Of a stretch of DNA of 64,000 nt, positions 27,001 to 38,092 are shown one piece after another. The stretch is from Cryptomeria japonica. Lineage: Eukaryota > Streptophyta > Pinopsida > Cupressales > Cupressaceae. Every line of letters begins with the position of its first letter. The first letter of the stretch is position 1. The notes beneath the pieces are model-generated. The model saw only the letters and a list, made by a program, of their open reading frames with translations, searched no databases and was not told the origin of the DNA. A program made the translations under genes and the position numbers. Location: assembly GCF_030272615.1 (NCBI RefSeq), contig NC_081413.1, positions 563,030,510 through 563,094,509 of the forward strand. The letters are read 5' to 3'.

Positions 27001-28139
27001 GTGGCTTAGGTGGGTAAAAAGATGATAATGAGTCCTGAAAATGGAAGTCATGTTAAGTACTCATGTACATAAAATATCCCCTAAAGAAGAATAAGACCCC
27101 TCTAACAACAAGGAAGTATGCTTCCCATAAATTGAGAGAGAAAAATGAAGTGGAAGGACTAAGTAGCTCCCCTCCCTACAATGTGTAGAGGCAGTTCTAG
27201 CTTCTCAAAACTGAATGTAGAATATGCTCGACAGTTTTCAGACATCGTTCCTCTCCTTAGGAAGAAATAAAAATAAAGTTGAATGCATGAGATCTCCCCA
27301 TTCTTAAAATGGATATATACGAATAAAACTCAAAATGTATGATGTCTTTTCACTCTACTTGGTGGTCTCGATGTCAATGTTGAAATTTTCCGGGCCACAT
27401 AACTGAAGATGATAATCCATAATCCCCTATAAGTTGATGTAGAACAAAACCCAAAGACTCAAGTATCTCCTCTAAACACAAAGAGACCTCATCAAAATGT
27501 TGTCTGAACTATGCACACTAATGTCAAAATGTGAGGAATTATCACTTAGAGAATGAAAAAGACGGTCAAAGTGTTCCCTCATAATAATTGAAGAAGGACC
27601 ATCCTCATCAAAGAGAATATGTATGAAATAAATAGTACGTCTCAAATATACAATATGAGACTCCACAAACAAGTCTGAAACACCTATCAAGAAGTCATCC
27701 CACAAAGTCATATCTAAAATATGGTGTGTGTCTTGATGGACAGAATCACAGGAAGCTTTCGATGAAGCAACTCTAAACTATGAATTAGCAATATTATATG
27801 GATGAGATAAAATTCTAGACCCAATAACTAGATTATTATAATTATACCCAAGTTCAAGTAACCAAAGTTCTCCTCATAATCAGAACCCACACTAAAAGAG
27901 TGATCACCATCCTAAGGATCAAAGTGGACATCAAGAAGAAAGTCTGAAAAGGTGTACAACCAAGATACATGATCAACCTTCTCAATATCAATAATCTCTT
28001 TATTCTCCAATTCTATGAGAATTGAACTACGAGTGAATTCCACAATCTTTTGTGCTCCACCTTGAGGAATCTAAAAGATGGAAAGAAGATTATTAGAAAA
28101 ATGAGGTACACATAATACATCATTGAAAGTGTCATCCTC

Positions 28140-28260
28140 AATATTAGCATATCACATTCCAATTACTTATAAGTATTTTTTATCCATCAAAATAGGGGAC
28201 ATAACAAAAGGCTCAAAAGAAAAGAACATGGACTATGAAGAAGCCACTTGATGAGAAGCT
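28140..28260 (-). pseudogene. Copia protease remnant
   Basis: Minus-strand reading LGASHQVASS followed by MFFSFEPFVMSPILMDKKYL matches the copia protease layout, in which D-S-G-A-S-H-H-M is followed by F.S....P.I.M. The active-site Asp-Ser pair reads as D-L before GAS, and a stop interrupts. No integrase follows. Confidence 0.6.
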
Positions 28261-28489
28261 CCTAAATCTAGAAGTCGTCTCCTTGATCCAACACTCTTAG
28301 AAGCACAAAGAGATTTTCTTTATGATTTCCTAACATAGATGCATAACTAGCATGACCTTTTTCCTTATTCTTCGTAGACTATTGGTTTGATAAAGATGTA
28401 TATTCATTGACCCCTTTATTGGATTTCTGAAGAAGATGTGTGAGGCATTCATTTTTTTTTTCTCATGTATTTATGTTCATTAAGACCAA

Positions 28490-29240
28490 GTATGTTACAA
28501 TAAGCACGTTTAGGCTTGTGCTTCTTAAGTTTCCTTGATTTCAATAAGGTTTAGTGTCCACTTTAGAAGTAGAAAAAGATTCATGTAAATTATTTTCTCC
28601 TTGGTCATGTTGTTTCTTAGATTGTTTTCCATTATCTTTTTTTATCTTTAGTGCCTTGAATTGTATCCAATGCATGAGATTTATAATATTTTAGAGTGCC
28701 CATTTGAACCAACTTGTTTTGTTCTTTTGTGAGTTCATTACTAAACACATCAAGAAATGAAAGAGTGTAGGTAGCTATTGGGGAACTTTTAGTATCATAG
28801 AAAGTAGAAACAAAGACTAAATAGTCAAGACCAAGTTCAGAGAGAATACTTAGGATCAATTTTTTATCTTATTTCTCAATTCCATTTTGTTTTAATTTCA
28901 ACCTTATGGCCTTTAGTTTGGTTAATAAGTCTCGTATAGTATCAAAAATTGAATGACTTATACTAATGAGCTCACTCTCCAATTTATGACCTCTTAATTC
29001 ATCTTGTTTATCAAAGAATATTTTCAATGTTTGCCAAACTTCATTTGGTGTGGACAAAGACTCAACATGAAAGAGAAAATCTAGAGATACAAACGTACAC
29101 AAGATTCCAAAAGCTTCATCACACTTATTAAACCATTTAGGTTTTTTGCATCAATTGTCAGTTCAATTTCTAGCCTCATTGCTACCCTATGCAATCCATA
29201 ATTTTTCAAGTAGATTGTCATTTTACTTTTCCAATTTCAA
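28490..29240 (-). pseudogene. Copia gag (UBN2 / gag-polypeptide family)
   Basis: Minus-strand fragments give the copia capsid in order: LKNYGLHRVAM, then FHVESLSTPNEVWQTLKIFF, DKQDELRGHKLESELISIS and LKAIRLKLKQNGIEK (29102-28869), then LILSILSELGLDYLVFVSTF and LTKEQNKLVQMGTL (28859-28632). A degraded CCHC knuckle (AYCNILGLNEHKYMRKKN) follows at about 28520-28470. Small frameshifts separate the pieces. The family is recognised with confidence from the STPNEVW and DKQDELRGH motifs; the copy is not intact. Confidence 0.88.
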
Positions 29241-29728
29241 AATAGTAGGGTGTTAAAATTAATCGTTTGTTATTTTTAAAAGAATAAAAAAATATTTTGT
29301 GAGTGCACAAAAAGAGAAAGAAAAGTGAAAAGGAGAAATAAAGAGAAACACCCCCTTTCCAATAGTCTCAAAAATAACCCCTAAGATATTGCAAGGTTGG
29401 AACTTTATGATTAGTGCGTTTACCAAGGATCATACCAAATTACCATCTTAATAGGCCCACAATGCCAAAAATTACAACTTTTGATAAGAAATGAACCAAT
29501 CAAAAAATATAGAAAAAATTACCCTATACTTGTGTGGTGCTCTCTAATACCTTTTGAACATCTATTTGTTTCTAAAAACTGAAGCTCTCAAGCAAAAGTT
29601 ATGGTATTTTGATGAAGAACACATCAAACAACTTCAACTTGCAATATCTTGAAAAAATGGAGAAATTTATGATCAAGACTAGCATGGATGGAAATAACTC
29701 ATCTCAAGCTTGCAATGACAACTCCCTT

Positions 29729-30520
29729 AGCAAAAAAAATTGCCAAAAAATCAAATTTGTCCAAAATAGAAATTTTAAAAATGAATGCAGGGTTTGGGCC
29801 TTTTGAATACCATGGAAGCATCCATTTAGGTTTAAAATATTGCAATAAAAAAGTTGTTCACCAGATGTGAGCTTTAAACCCTTTCTTGTTACTATTTTAT
29901 ATGATAGCCAAATCAAGTGCAACAGAAGACAAATCTAAATTTATCAAGCATCACACATGCAATGGGATAGCCAAAAATGTTGCCACTAAGCCAGAATAGT
30001 CTCAATAATCAAATCTCCTAAAAAATGCACATACAAATATGAGATTAAGTGATCTTCGCAAACACTTTGTGATTCTCAAGATCATATGAAAACTTAAGAG
30101 AAGAGCATACGATAATTTACAAGAAGCAAAAAAAACTGCCAAAAAATCAAATTTGTCCAAAATAGAAATTTTTTAAATGAATATAGGGTTTGGGCCTTTT
30201 GAATGACATGGAAGCATCCATTTGGGCTAAAAATGTTTCAATAAAAATAAGTTCATCAAATGTGAGCTTTAAACCCTTTTTTGCTACTATGTTATATGAT
30301 GACCAAATCAAGTGCAACAAAAGACAAATCTAAATTTCTCAAGCATCACACATGCAATGGGATAGCCAAAAAAGCTACCACTAAGCTAGAATAGTTGCAA
30401 TAATCAAATCTCCCCAAAAAAACATGTGAAAATATGAGATTAAGTGATCATTTCAAATGCTTTTTTATTCTAAAGATCATATGAAAACTTAAGAGAATAA
30501 CATATGATAATTTACAAGAT
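29729..30520. repeat. 395-bp tandem duplication in the copia leader
   Basis: Unit 1 is 29729-30123 and unit 2 runs from 30124 to about 30520. They align throughout (AATTTGTCCAAAATAGAAATTT, GGGTTTGGGCCTTTTGAAT, CATCACACATGCAATGGGATAG). The array lies between the PBS and gag, i.e. in the 5' leader. Confidence 0.93.
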
Positions 30521-30574
30521 TGTACAAAAATACAATCTCTAAATAAAGAATCCAAGTACTCAAAACTCTCAAAA

Positions 30575-30591
30575 CCAAAGCTCTAATTCCA
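30575..30591 (-). other. Copia primer-binding site
   Basis: Minus strand reads TGGAATTAGAGCTTTGG immediately after the LTR. It differs by few bases from the usual plant copia PBS that pairs with initiator Met tRNA (TGGTATCAGAGC). Confidence 0.7.
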
Positions 30592-31135
30592 TGTTAGAAA
30601 TCTAAAATAGATCTATAACCAAGATTTTTCTATGAAAAATTATATATGTTATAAAATTGTAAAGACAATAAAGCACATATAGACTCGTGATTCTAAAAGA
30701 TGTGCAAATGTCAAGAAGAAAAAATTGCATTTGGAGCTTAAAAGAGATGGTACAAAAGAATGACTATGTGACTTAAATTACATGAATTCCAACCAATGTA
30801 AGAGAATTACAATGTATGCAATGGAATGCCAAATACAAGCTAGCTAGTGAGTTTATGTAGAACTAAGGAGAGGATGGAGGTAGAAAATCTAACCAATAGG
30901 GTCTGACCACCAATTAGTCTAAAAATAGGAAAATCTCCACCATTTAAGGAATGTTTTTCCCTTTAAGGAATTATTTTCCCATTAAGGTTGGGAATACCAC
31001 CTTTTAAGAAAAGGGACACATCAACATCATATCCTAGTTAAACTGACTTTATGAAACTTTGCAAGTTTAATAAAAGTGTAGGAAGAACCTAGAGTAAGGA
31101 AAAATAAGTATTCCACTGGAAAATAAAAACCTACA
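30592..31135 (-). repeat. Copia 5' LTR
   Basis: 544 bp, TGTAGGTTTTTATTTTCC at the start (minus strand, from 31135) and ...CTAACA at 30592. It aligns with about 26540-26983 over blocks such as AACTAAGGAGAGGATGGAG and GACCACCAA. A PBS abuts its inner edge. Confidence 0.82.
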
Positions 31136-32444
31136 CAAACAAGAGGAACCCCCCATACATTTAGTATTTATATCGATATTTAATTATACATCAATCCATC
31201 ATATGAATCAAGATAAGAGCATACTCAATTTTTCAAGATCAACCAAGATTTGACCCCTAGATCTCTAAAAATGATTGAAAACAATAAATCCCACAAGCTC
31301 TTATACCATGTAAGAGTTAGTACATAATTCTCAATAGCAATGCAATATTTAGTTATGGAGATATCCACCCAATATCTAGGAGTTGCAAGAAAAGAAAAAG
31401 AAAGACCAAATAGTAGAGAATAATTATAATCTATCAAAGGATGCACATGCATGATTTGTATACATGAATATAACATAAATTTCAATGATTGAGGAGAATA
31501 ATTATATTCTATAAAAGGAAGCACATGCATGATATGTATACATGAATATAACATAAATTCCATTGATTGAGAACCCAGGTGGCTATACAAGCCAAGGTTA
31601 GACATAAGATAACATAATATTATGGCATGTGTCTTGATCTTATGACCCAAAATATAAATTGATTGATTTGAGAATTCTCTAAGTAAACTAGTGACAATAA
31701 TACCTAAGAGATAATTTGGTTACACAAAATATTATGTTCGTGTCAATATAAATCAATCAATTTTGAGGACCAAGCCATTATAAGGGTGGATAAATCAACT
31801 CATCAATAAAGAGAGAGTGATGGTAGCTTGATTGTTAAAAGTCGATAATCGCTCCAGTATGAGTGTGTTCCTAGAGGTAATATTTAACAAGGTTTAATCA
31901 TAATTGAAGATGTGCAAATATACTAACTACAATAGTATCTATATGTATGCTTGGCCCCAAAATTTATCACTATAGTAGGGATAACCTACTACACATATAC
32001 CCTCTATCAAGCTAATGAAGATATGTAGAACATGATTTTATAAAGGAGAAAATCATAAGGCTCACTCTAGGTATTTCTCTAGGCATAATATTAAACCACC
32101 AAATGCATATAAACTAAATTCTTTCTCCTGACTACTTATTAAAGATATTGTTCATTTTAATGGTGCATAAAGAGTCAAACAATTCCAAGATTGATGTTAT
32201 ATATCAAGGTACAGAGACAATTTCCAAAAGACACAATACATAGAAATGATTAAAAAGACAATATTTAACAACTAAACATGATTGATAATCCATTTTTAAA
32301 AAAATAGAATTTTTATATATTAAGGGAAATACCATTACAGATAATAATATAAAATGCATAAAAGTGTTGTGACACTTATCACATTCTTACTACATTCACA
32401 CTAATAAATATGGTGAGAGAAAAATCTAAGTTAATAATAACTAA
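31136..32444. other. Non-coding; possible second copia PBS and a 78-bp tandem repeat
   Basis: Minus strand at 31308-31295 reads TGGTATAAGAGCTT, close to the copia PBS, preceded by ...CTTACA as an LTR end would be. So 31309 upward may be another copia LTR, cut by the insertion of the element at 26540-31135. A 78-bp tandem repeat is at 31416-31493 and 31494-31571 and creates the internally repetitive 141-codon minus frame there, which I do not regard as a gene. Nothing recognised from about 31600 to 32444. Confidence 0.5.
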
Positions 32445-35002
32445 TGTTGTGAGAAATGGCTACAAGAGTAAAAAACAAAGCTCAATGTTAGTATGTTAGT
32501 TCAACCATGAAACCAAAACAAAGAACTAAAAACCATTTCAAAACATATTTAAAGGAGATGTAAAAGCAAAATGAAGAAAGCACAAACAAACAAAGATTAG
32601 TTCTTCCTAAGATGCTTCCATGATGCTTGATGATGGTTCTATTGGATATGGTTGTTTATTGTTGCTGCTAGGACATGTTGTTGTCATTGATGTAAACATA
32701 TTCCTATGATTTATTCTAGTGAGATTGGGAAGATTTTCTGATCCGGTTTTGTAGTTTGGTTTTGTTGCTCAATGTTTTCTAGAATCTGGTATTTCCTCTT
32801 ATATATTTCGGTGTGATCAGAACTGGTGTTGAGACTTTGGGATATTGTTCTGGACGATCTTGTGTATCTTCAATTCAAATGGTTTGTGATTTGGTGCCCC
32901 ACAAGTTATCTTTCCTCGTGGTAGTTGTCGATTGTTGTGTTCTTGAGCTTCTAGACATTGACAAATGAAGATTTGAAAAGTGGTGTTGTTGCAACTGTTA
33001 CAGATGGTTCTAACGTTCTTGTTGGTGTTTCCTAGTCATGTCCTATTTGTTTTGGCAATCCGTATTGATCATTGTGTGAGTTTTTGGTGATTTCTATTAA
33101 CCTATGGTGATTTTCGTGTTATGCGGTATTTATAGTGGTGTAGCGTGTTGCAGTTGATCTTGGTATGATTTCTGATGGATGTGATCGTTTGGGAATTTGA
33201 ATTAGGTCCATGCTATGTAATGTAAATCATTATATTGGTTCAGTGATAGATCTTTGTATCATGTAATGTAATTTTGTAATTGTGAGTTGAGGGTTGAAAG
33301 TTTAGCTGACCTTGTTATCGAGGTTGATGATTTGTATATATAGGTGTGATATTCATGTAATTTGAGTGTCGATAGTGTGTTTGCATTATTAGAGAGAGGT
33401 GAATGTGTGAACAAGAGATTTATCATTCAATAAATGTTGAGGTGAGATTGGTATTGCAGAGTAGACAGTTGTGCTTAACTGGAACTGTCATCAGGCATTT
33501 GTAGATGTTATCATTACAATTTATTTATTTTGGATTGTAGTCTGAATCATATTGTAAGTCAGTGAGACTTCCCTGAGTGTTGTAGCCTTCTGGGCAAAAA
33601 TCTTTTGAGCAGTGAGCTCTAGGCAGTGTGTCTGAATGCATGTGCATTCCCTATTGTAATATTTTCACATACTACTGCAGAGTATCATCTTACTATGGGT
33701 AGGTTCCCATCGTGGTTTTTCCCTTAACCGGGTTTTCCACGTCAAAAATTTTGGAAATTTTTTGGTGTTGTGTGTTGTGTTGTTAATTTGCTTATCTGTC
33801 TATTGTTGTAGTTTATCAGTTTTGTTTTGGAGTTTAATTTTTTGTATCCAGTGAAGACTAATTGACCCCCCCACCCTCTCAGTAATTCTTCTTAATTACT
33901 GCTAATAGGTCCCTCCCTTGTTTCTCTCCTCTCCAAGTCCCAAATGAATTAAGCTCTTAGTTTTTAGCACAAGTCATGGATGTCATATGGAGATTCAAGA
34001 TTTGTTTGAAAATGCTTAAATAAGATGTTATGTCAATGTAAATGATGATGCTATAAGAAATCTCTAAATGTCTATGCTAATTCCAATATAATAACAATTC
34101 TCTAATGCTTCCTCCTTTGCTTGAGGAACAAGGCTCTATTTATAGGCAATATAATGGATTGGATGGTGAAGATTGATCTAGTTTGTGAAGGGCCAGGATT
34201 GAATGATTCATGATCCATGTGATGGTTTTCAACCCAATCCTATGATGACAATTGTCAACATGAGATGGCTTGAGAGGATAGGTAAAGAGCATTTAATGCT
34301 TGAGAAGACATGAGGGTAATTTCATGTCGGTTGGGTTATTGGATAAAGCTTTTATCCAAGGGTAAGGTTATTATCCAATGGATAAATTCTTGTGAAATTT
34401 TACCCATGGTTAAGCCTTGACCAAAGGGTCAAGACCCATGTGGGTTGGAGTGTTGGAGAAGGGAAACATTTATGACTCTATAAGAGTCTTAAATGGGTGA
34501 GATGATGTGTTGAGGGTTAATCTTGGATTGGGATAGTGCAAATATTTAGAAGAGGGATTAGGCTAAATTAGAAGGGGTTAGAAGAGCCTAGAAGTGGTTT
34601 AGAGAAATCTAGAAGAATCTAGAAAGAGATGGATGTGGGTAAATAGGTTTTTTATTAAAACAAAAATCTATGTAAATGTGCAACTTGCATTTGTAAGAAA
34701 ATGCAAGTGGATGAGTTATTTTTAAATAAATATTTATTTATTTAAAAAGGGGATTTGATTTTTAAATAAATGTTAATTTTATTTAAATAGGAAGAAAGGG
34801 AGTGATTAAAGAAATTAGATTTATTTAATAACTTGGACTATAGTTAGTAATTCAATAAATTGATTAAATTTATTTAACTTAGAATAGAAGAATAGTTTAA
34901 GGTGAATTAATTAAATGCCAATTTAATTAATAGAGGAATATTTTTGTCATTAAATAAATATTTAATATTCCTTTAATTAATAGACAAATTTATGTATCTA
35001 CA
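32445..35002 (-). repeat. Tat 3' LTR, interrupted
   Basis: Minus strand starts TGTAGATACATAAATTTG at 35002 and ends TCTCACAACA at 32445. It aligns with 55367-56661, apart from a copia LTR insertion at 32640-33907. The left flank is ACTAA (32440-32444). Confidence 0.88.
32640..33907 (+). mobile_element. Copia solo LTR nested in the Tat 3' LTR
   Basis: A 1268-bp block absent from the partner LTR, flanked by GGTTC (32635-32639) and GGTCC (33908-33912), a TSD with one change. Near its 3' end it has the plant copia LTR signature GTGGTTTTTCCC...GGGTTTTCCACGT (about 33713-33743), and a TATATATA box at about 33334. The termini read TA...TA instead of TG...CA. No internal sequence is attached. Confidence 0.8.
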
Positions 35003-35015
35003 TTTGCCCCTCTTT
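35003..35015 (-). other. Tat polypurine tract
   Basis: Minus strand AAAGAGGGGCAAA directly before the TGTAG of the 3' LTR. An equivalent tract (AGAGGGGCAAA) precedes the LTR at 56661, on the 56662-56675 side. Confidence 0.85.
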
Positions 35016-35463
35016 GAGATCGTGTGGTTTATCGCACTGTTTCAAAGGACGACAGATAGGCATGAGAAAAATGCCTCAGGGATGTTAGTTTTGTGGGTTG
35101 GTATGCCCCCTCGAGAGATGGGCCAAGAATTTCAAAAAATTGGGTGATCTCTTGAAAAACAAAAAGAAATTAGGGGATGATAGAGGAGAGGAATTTGGAG
35201 TAAATGGCGAAAGAATCGATGAAAATGGGATCAAAATAGAGAAATGGCAAGCCTCGAAAGTTTCCAAGGTCCACGACAGTCTATGGGGTGAAGCAGGGGT
35301 AGGGGTAAAAGGGTCCTCATTTGCACACTCTCCTATAGCGATCTAGAGCTCCTGACAGTGACATTTCCAGCATATTGGTTGAGTGAAAAAGGTGTTCCCA
35401 CTCACAGATCATCCATTCGAGTGGATCTAGAGGTACCAACGGCGAGCCGACTACAGACCCCCG

Positions 35464-36154
35464 GTATGTACAATTCTAATTTTTTCCTTTAGAGCTCAGT
35501 TATTGTACTTTATAGCTAGGGGAAAAATTCATACGATAGAGGCGCTAAAAGGTTGTTTTAGCACTTTTGTCACCCAAAATAGTGCATTTGTGCCGCAATG
35601 GCGCATTTGTATAGTAGTTGTAGTGCTTTTGTCAATGTAGCACTAGTGTTAGGGAGTTTTAGCGCTAATGGTTTCAATGTTTTGGCACTATTGTCATGGT
35701 CATTGAAATGTGATTGATGTAGCACTTTTGTTGCACAATGTAGTGCATGTGTTGCAATGTAGCACTTTTGTAGGGTTAAAGTAGCGCTATTGGACTATTT
35801 AGTGTTGTTGTGTTATTGGAGTAGTGCTTTTGATTTTGTTTAGCAGTTTTGTCAAGTTTTTAGCACTTTTGGGTCTGAGTATAGGATAGTCAGTGTCAAT
35901 GCCCCAATTTTATGCTCAAGTTGACAATTGATGTCTATGTTGCCATTGCATGCATGTTTGTAACTTGTGTGAGACTCAGTGTACCTGTTGAGACTAGGTA
36001 ATATGATGTAAATGTTTGTTGTTAGTTTAGGTGTTTATGAGTCAAGTTACCTGATGAGACTTAGATACTTGAAAAAGCATCAGACAAATTCTAGGTAATA
36101 GTCATGTTTTTGTATAGAAAGGAGATTGACATTTTTATTCGATTGTGTTTGTAG
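35464..36154 (+). other. Intron of the antisense PMD gene
   Basis: 691 bp from GTATGT to TTTGTAG. The second copy has the same donor and acceptor (57152-57833). The intron carries a dense cluster of AGCGCTTTTGT-like motifs (35540-35880). Splice sites are readable only on the plus strand, so the genomic RNA of the element (minus sense) would keep the intron. Confidence 0.7.
35540..35880 (+). repeat. Cluster of degenerate AGCGCTTTTGT motifs
   Basis: More than a dozen occurrences of TAGCGCTTTTGT or close variants (TAGCACTTTTG, TAGTGCTTTTG, GCGCATTTG) spaced about 15-40 bases apart, all in the same orientation. The same array is at 57215-57560. Opposite-oriented copies lie at 55020-55290. Confidence 0.85.
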
Positions 36155-38092
36155 GAGGATCACCTAGGTGTTCTACAGATGCGAGAGAGGCATTTGGCCA
36201 CACAACGTTTGCATGATCAGTTGACAGACCTTGAGATTGACTGCATATGTGTCGCCGGTCTATTTGATATGATACATTTACCTATAATTCGTACGAATCA
36301 CAGACTACTGACTGTGCTAGCCGAGCGGTGGCACAACGAGATGTGCTCATTCCACCTGGTGATGGGAGAGATTTCAATTACACAAGAGGATTTCTGGAGG
36401 ATACCGCACATTCTGATCACTAGGGAGCTGGTCACCTATGACAAGGTGATGGGTGAGGTGGCACTACGACGAGTGTTTCCCTATTTGGAGTTAGAGGTCT
36501 ATGGCGGATCTGTCTCATGGGAGGATATAGCTGATTGATGTGGGCCATTATCGGTTGTACTATCAAGCATCGTTGGAGGGCTCCTATGCCCTGATCGGAG
36601 GTCACATTCTCTTGTTGTTGGTTCGGGACTAGTCATCAAGCGGATGGCCAGTGAGGGCACTCAATATGCATGGGGACCATGTGTATTGGCCTATTTGTAC
36701 AGGGATTTGCATGAGGTGGTTTATCATGGCATGACCTTGTTGGGCATAGGGATCATATTATTGCATATCTGGGCATGGGAGTACTTGCCCATTACGAGAC
36801 CAGTGTGCATGAGGTTTAGGGCGATTGACCAACCCTATGTTTATATGTATGGAGGGATGATGAAACAACCCCAGTTGGGGAAACTAGAGTACTAGGGATG
36901 GGCGCTGGATGATTTACATACAGTGATATGGCACCCTTACCTTGATTGTGAGCTGTGGGAGGATGATGCAGATGCGATGCCATATGTGTTCACCATGCAA
37001 TTTTTCATTGGGCGCACATCTTATGTGGTCAAGAGACATCTGCCAACCCGAGTGATGAGGCAGTTCAAGAGGACACAAGGTATGCCATGAGGTTCCAGAG
37101 AGTATGCTAGAGTTGTTCGGGAGAGATTTTAGTGGGGGCCTATATTGCCCTACAATCAGGCTTTTGCAAAGTTTCAAACTATACAAGCGGAACCATGGCC
37201 ATATCGAGCAGAGTTGGCAGATGCAAGGATGACAGATGAGTGTGCATAGTATTTGGCCGCACATCCCTTTCCACGGATCTCAAATTCAATAGAGTTGGTG
37301 CCACCATTCAAGGATTACAGGGCACTGAGACAAGATAGGAGGAGGAGAAAGAGATTAGATGGGAGAGGTGGTGGTGGTAGAGGAGGTGGAGATGGGGGTG
37401 GAGGAGATGGTGGATTTGGTAGTAGGGGTTTGAGGAGATGCAAGGTTGGGTTTCCTTTGCGGCTAGGATAGGGACCAGCTATACAGGGACTAGCAGTAGC
37501 AACAGTAGTAGAGAGGGGAGAGGGAGGAGGAGGGTGATATATGGGCAACAGTGGGGATGTTGGTGGTGATGTGGCAATGGAGGAGGGACATGGAGCTGCA
37601 AGTGGTGGATTGGGGGACCTTCCAGAGGTCATGATAGTGCAGTTACAGACTCATCTCACTGTCATCGAGGATCACATCTGAGATTTAGAGGCACAACTCG
37701 ATGATAGGGATGCAGAGATTGTTGCCAAAGATGTTCAGTTATTTGCATAGGGGGTTGAGATTGTTGTACTCATGGAGAGGGATGATACGATAGATAAAGT
37801 GAGGCAGCTAGAGGATAGGGTTCGAGCATTGGAGGGAGTACAGGGACATGGTTCTACAGGCAAGGTGATGAGGGAAATGTGTCGGGCAGGACCTGAGATT
37901 TATTATTGGCGAGGGATATATGAACAAGTGGTGCTCAATAGTCAATGGGCGATGAGTTATTCCTAGATGCAACGAGCGAGATCAGAGGGATCTCAGAGGG
38001 ATCAGAGTAGTGGGGGTGTGATGGATCCTCCTCAGTGAGATGGTGAGGGTGGTGGTGGTGGAGCCATGACATCTGGTGCGAGTGGTATTTGA

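Larger units (their letters stand above)
26540..31135 (-). mobile_element. Ty1/copia element with gag and protease remnant, no pol
   Basis: On the minus strand: 5' LTR 31135-30592, a primer-binding site directly after it, an internal region with copia gag and protease remnants, a polypurine tract at 27000-26984 and a 3' LTR from 26983. The internal region is about 3.6 kb. I found no integrase or RT motif in it, so it is a deleted or non-autonomous copy. The 3' LTR seems to lack its last part, since homology fades near 26540. The two LTRs are visibly diverged. Confidence 0.82.
35389..38092 (+). pseudogene. Antisense plant-mobile-domain (PMD) gene of the Tat element, two exons
   Basis: Lies between pol and the 3' LTR, opposite in sense to gag-pol. 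Exon 1 is 35389-35463 (25 codons) and ends at a GTATGT donor. Exon 2 runs 36155-38092 after a TTTGTAG acceptor; both boundaries keep the frame. The product would be about 670 residues. Residues from RLHDQLTDLEIDCICVAG to RWHNEMCSFHLVMGEISITQEDF match the plant mobile domain found in MULE-related and Tat proteins. A WPYRAEL/PPFKDYRA stretch, a Gly-rich run (about 37360-37430) and a coiled-coil-like segment (about 37640-37845) follow. It is broken by a start change (ATG in the second copy is AAG here), a TAG in exon 1 and 11 in-frame stops in exon 2, but no frameshift. Its role in the element is unknown. Confidence 0.8.

Noticed and set aside
31225-31650. 141-codon minus ORF as a gene
   Set aside because: Its internal repeat comes from a 78-bp DNA tandem duplication, and the composition looks like translated AT-rich non-coding DNA.
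35098-35346. MVCPLERWAKN... frame as exon 1 of the PMD gene
   Set aside because: It is kept in both copies, but it is not in frame with the donor at 35464 and contains no domain; the 25-codon exon fits better. A 5'-leader upstream frame remains possible.
36179-37471. A host MULE transposase or nuclear PMD gene
   Set aside because: The position between pol and the 3' LTR, and the identical arrangement after the middle LTR, show that it belongs to the Tat element.
37315-37632. Proline-rich 105-codon minus ORF
   Set aside because: It is the shadow of the glycine-rich coding run of the antisense PMD gene.
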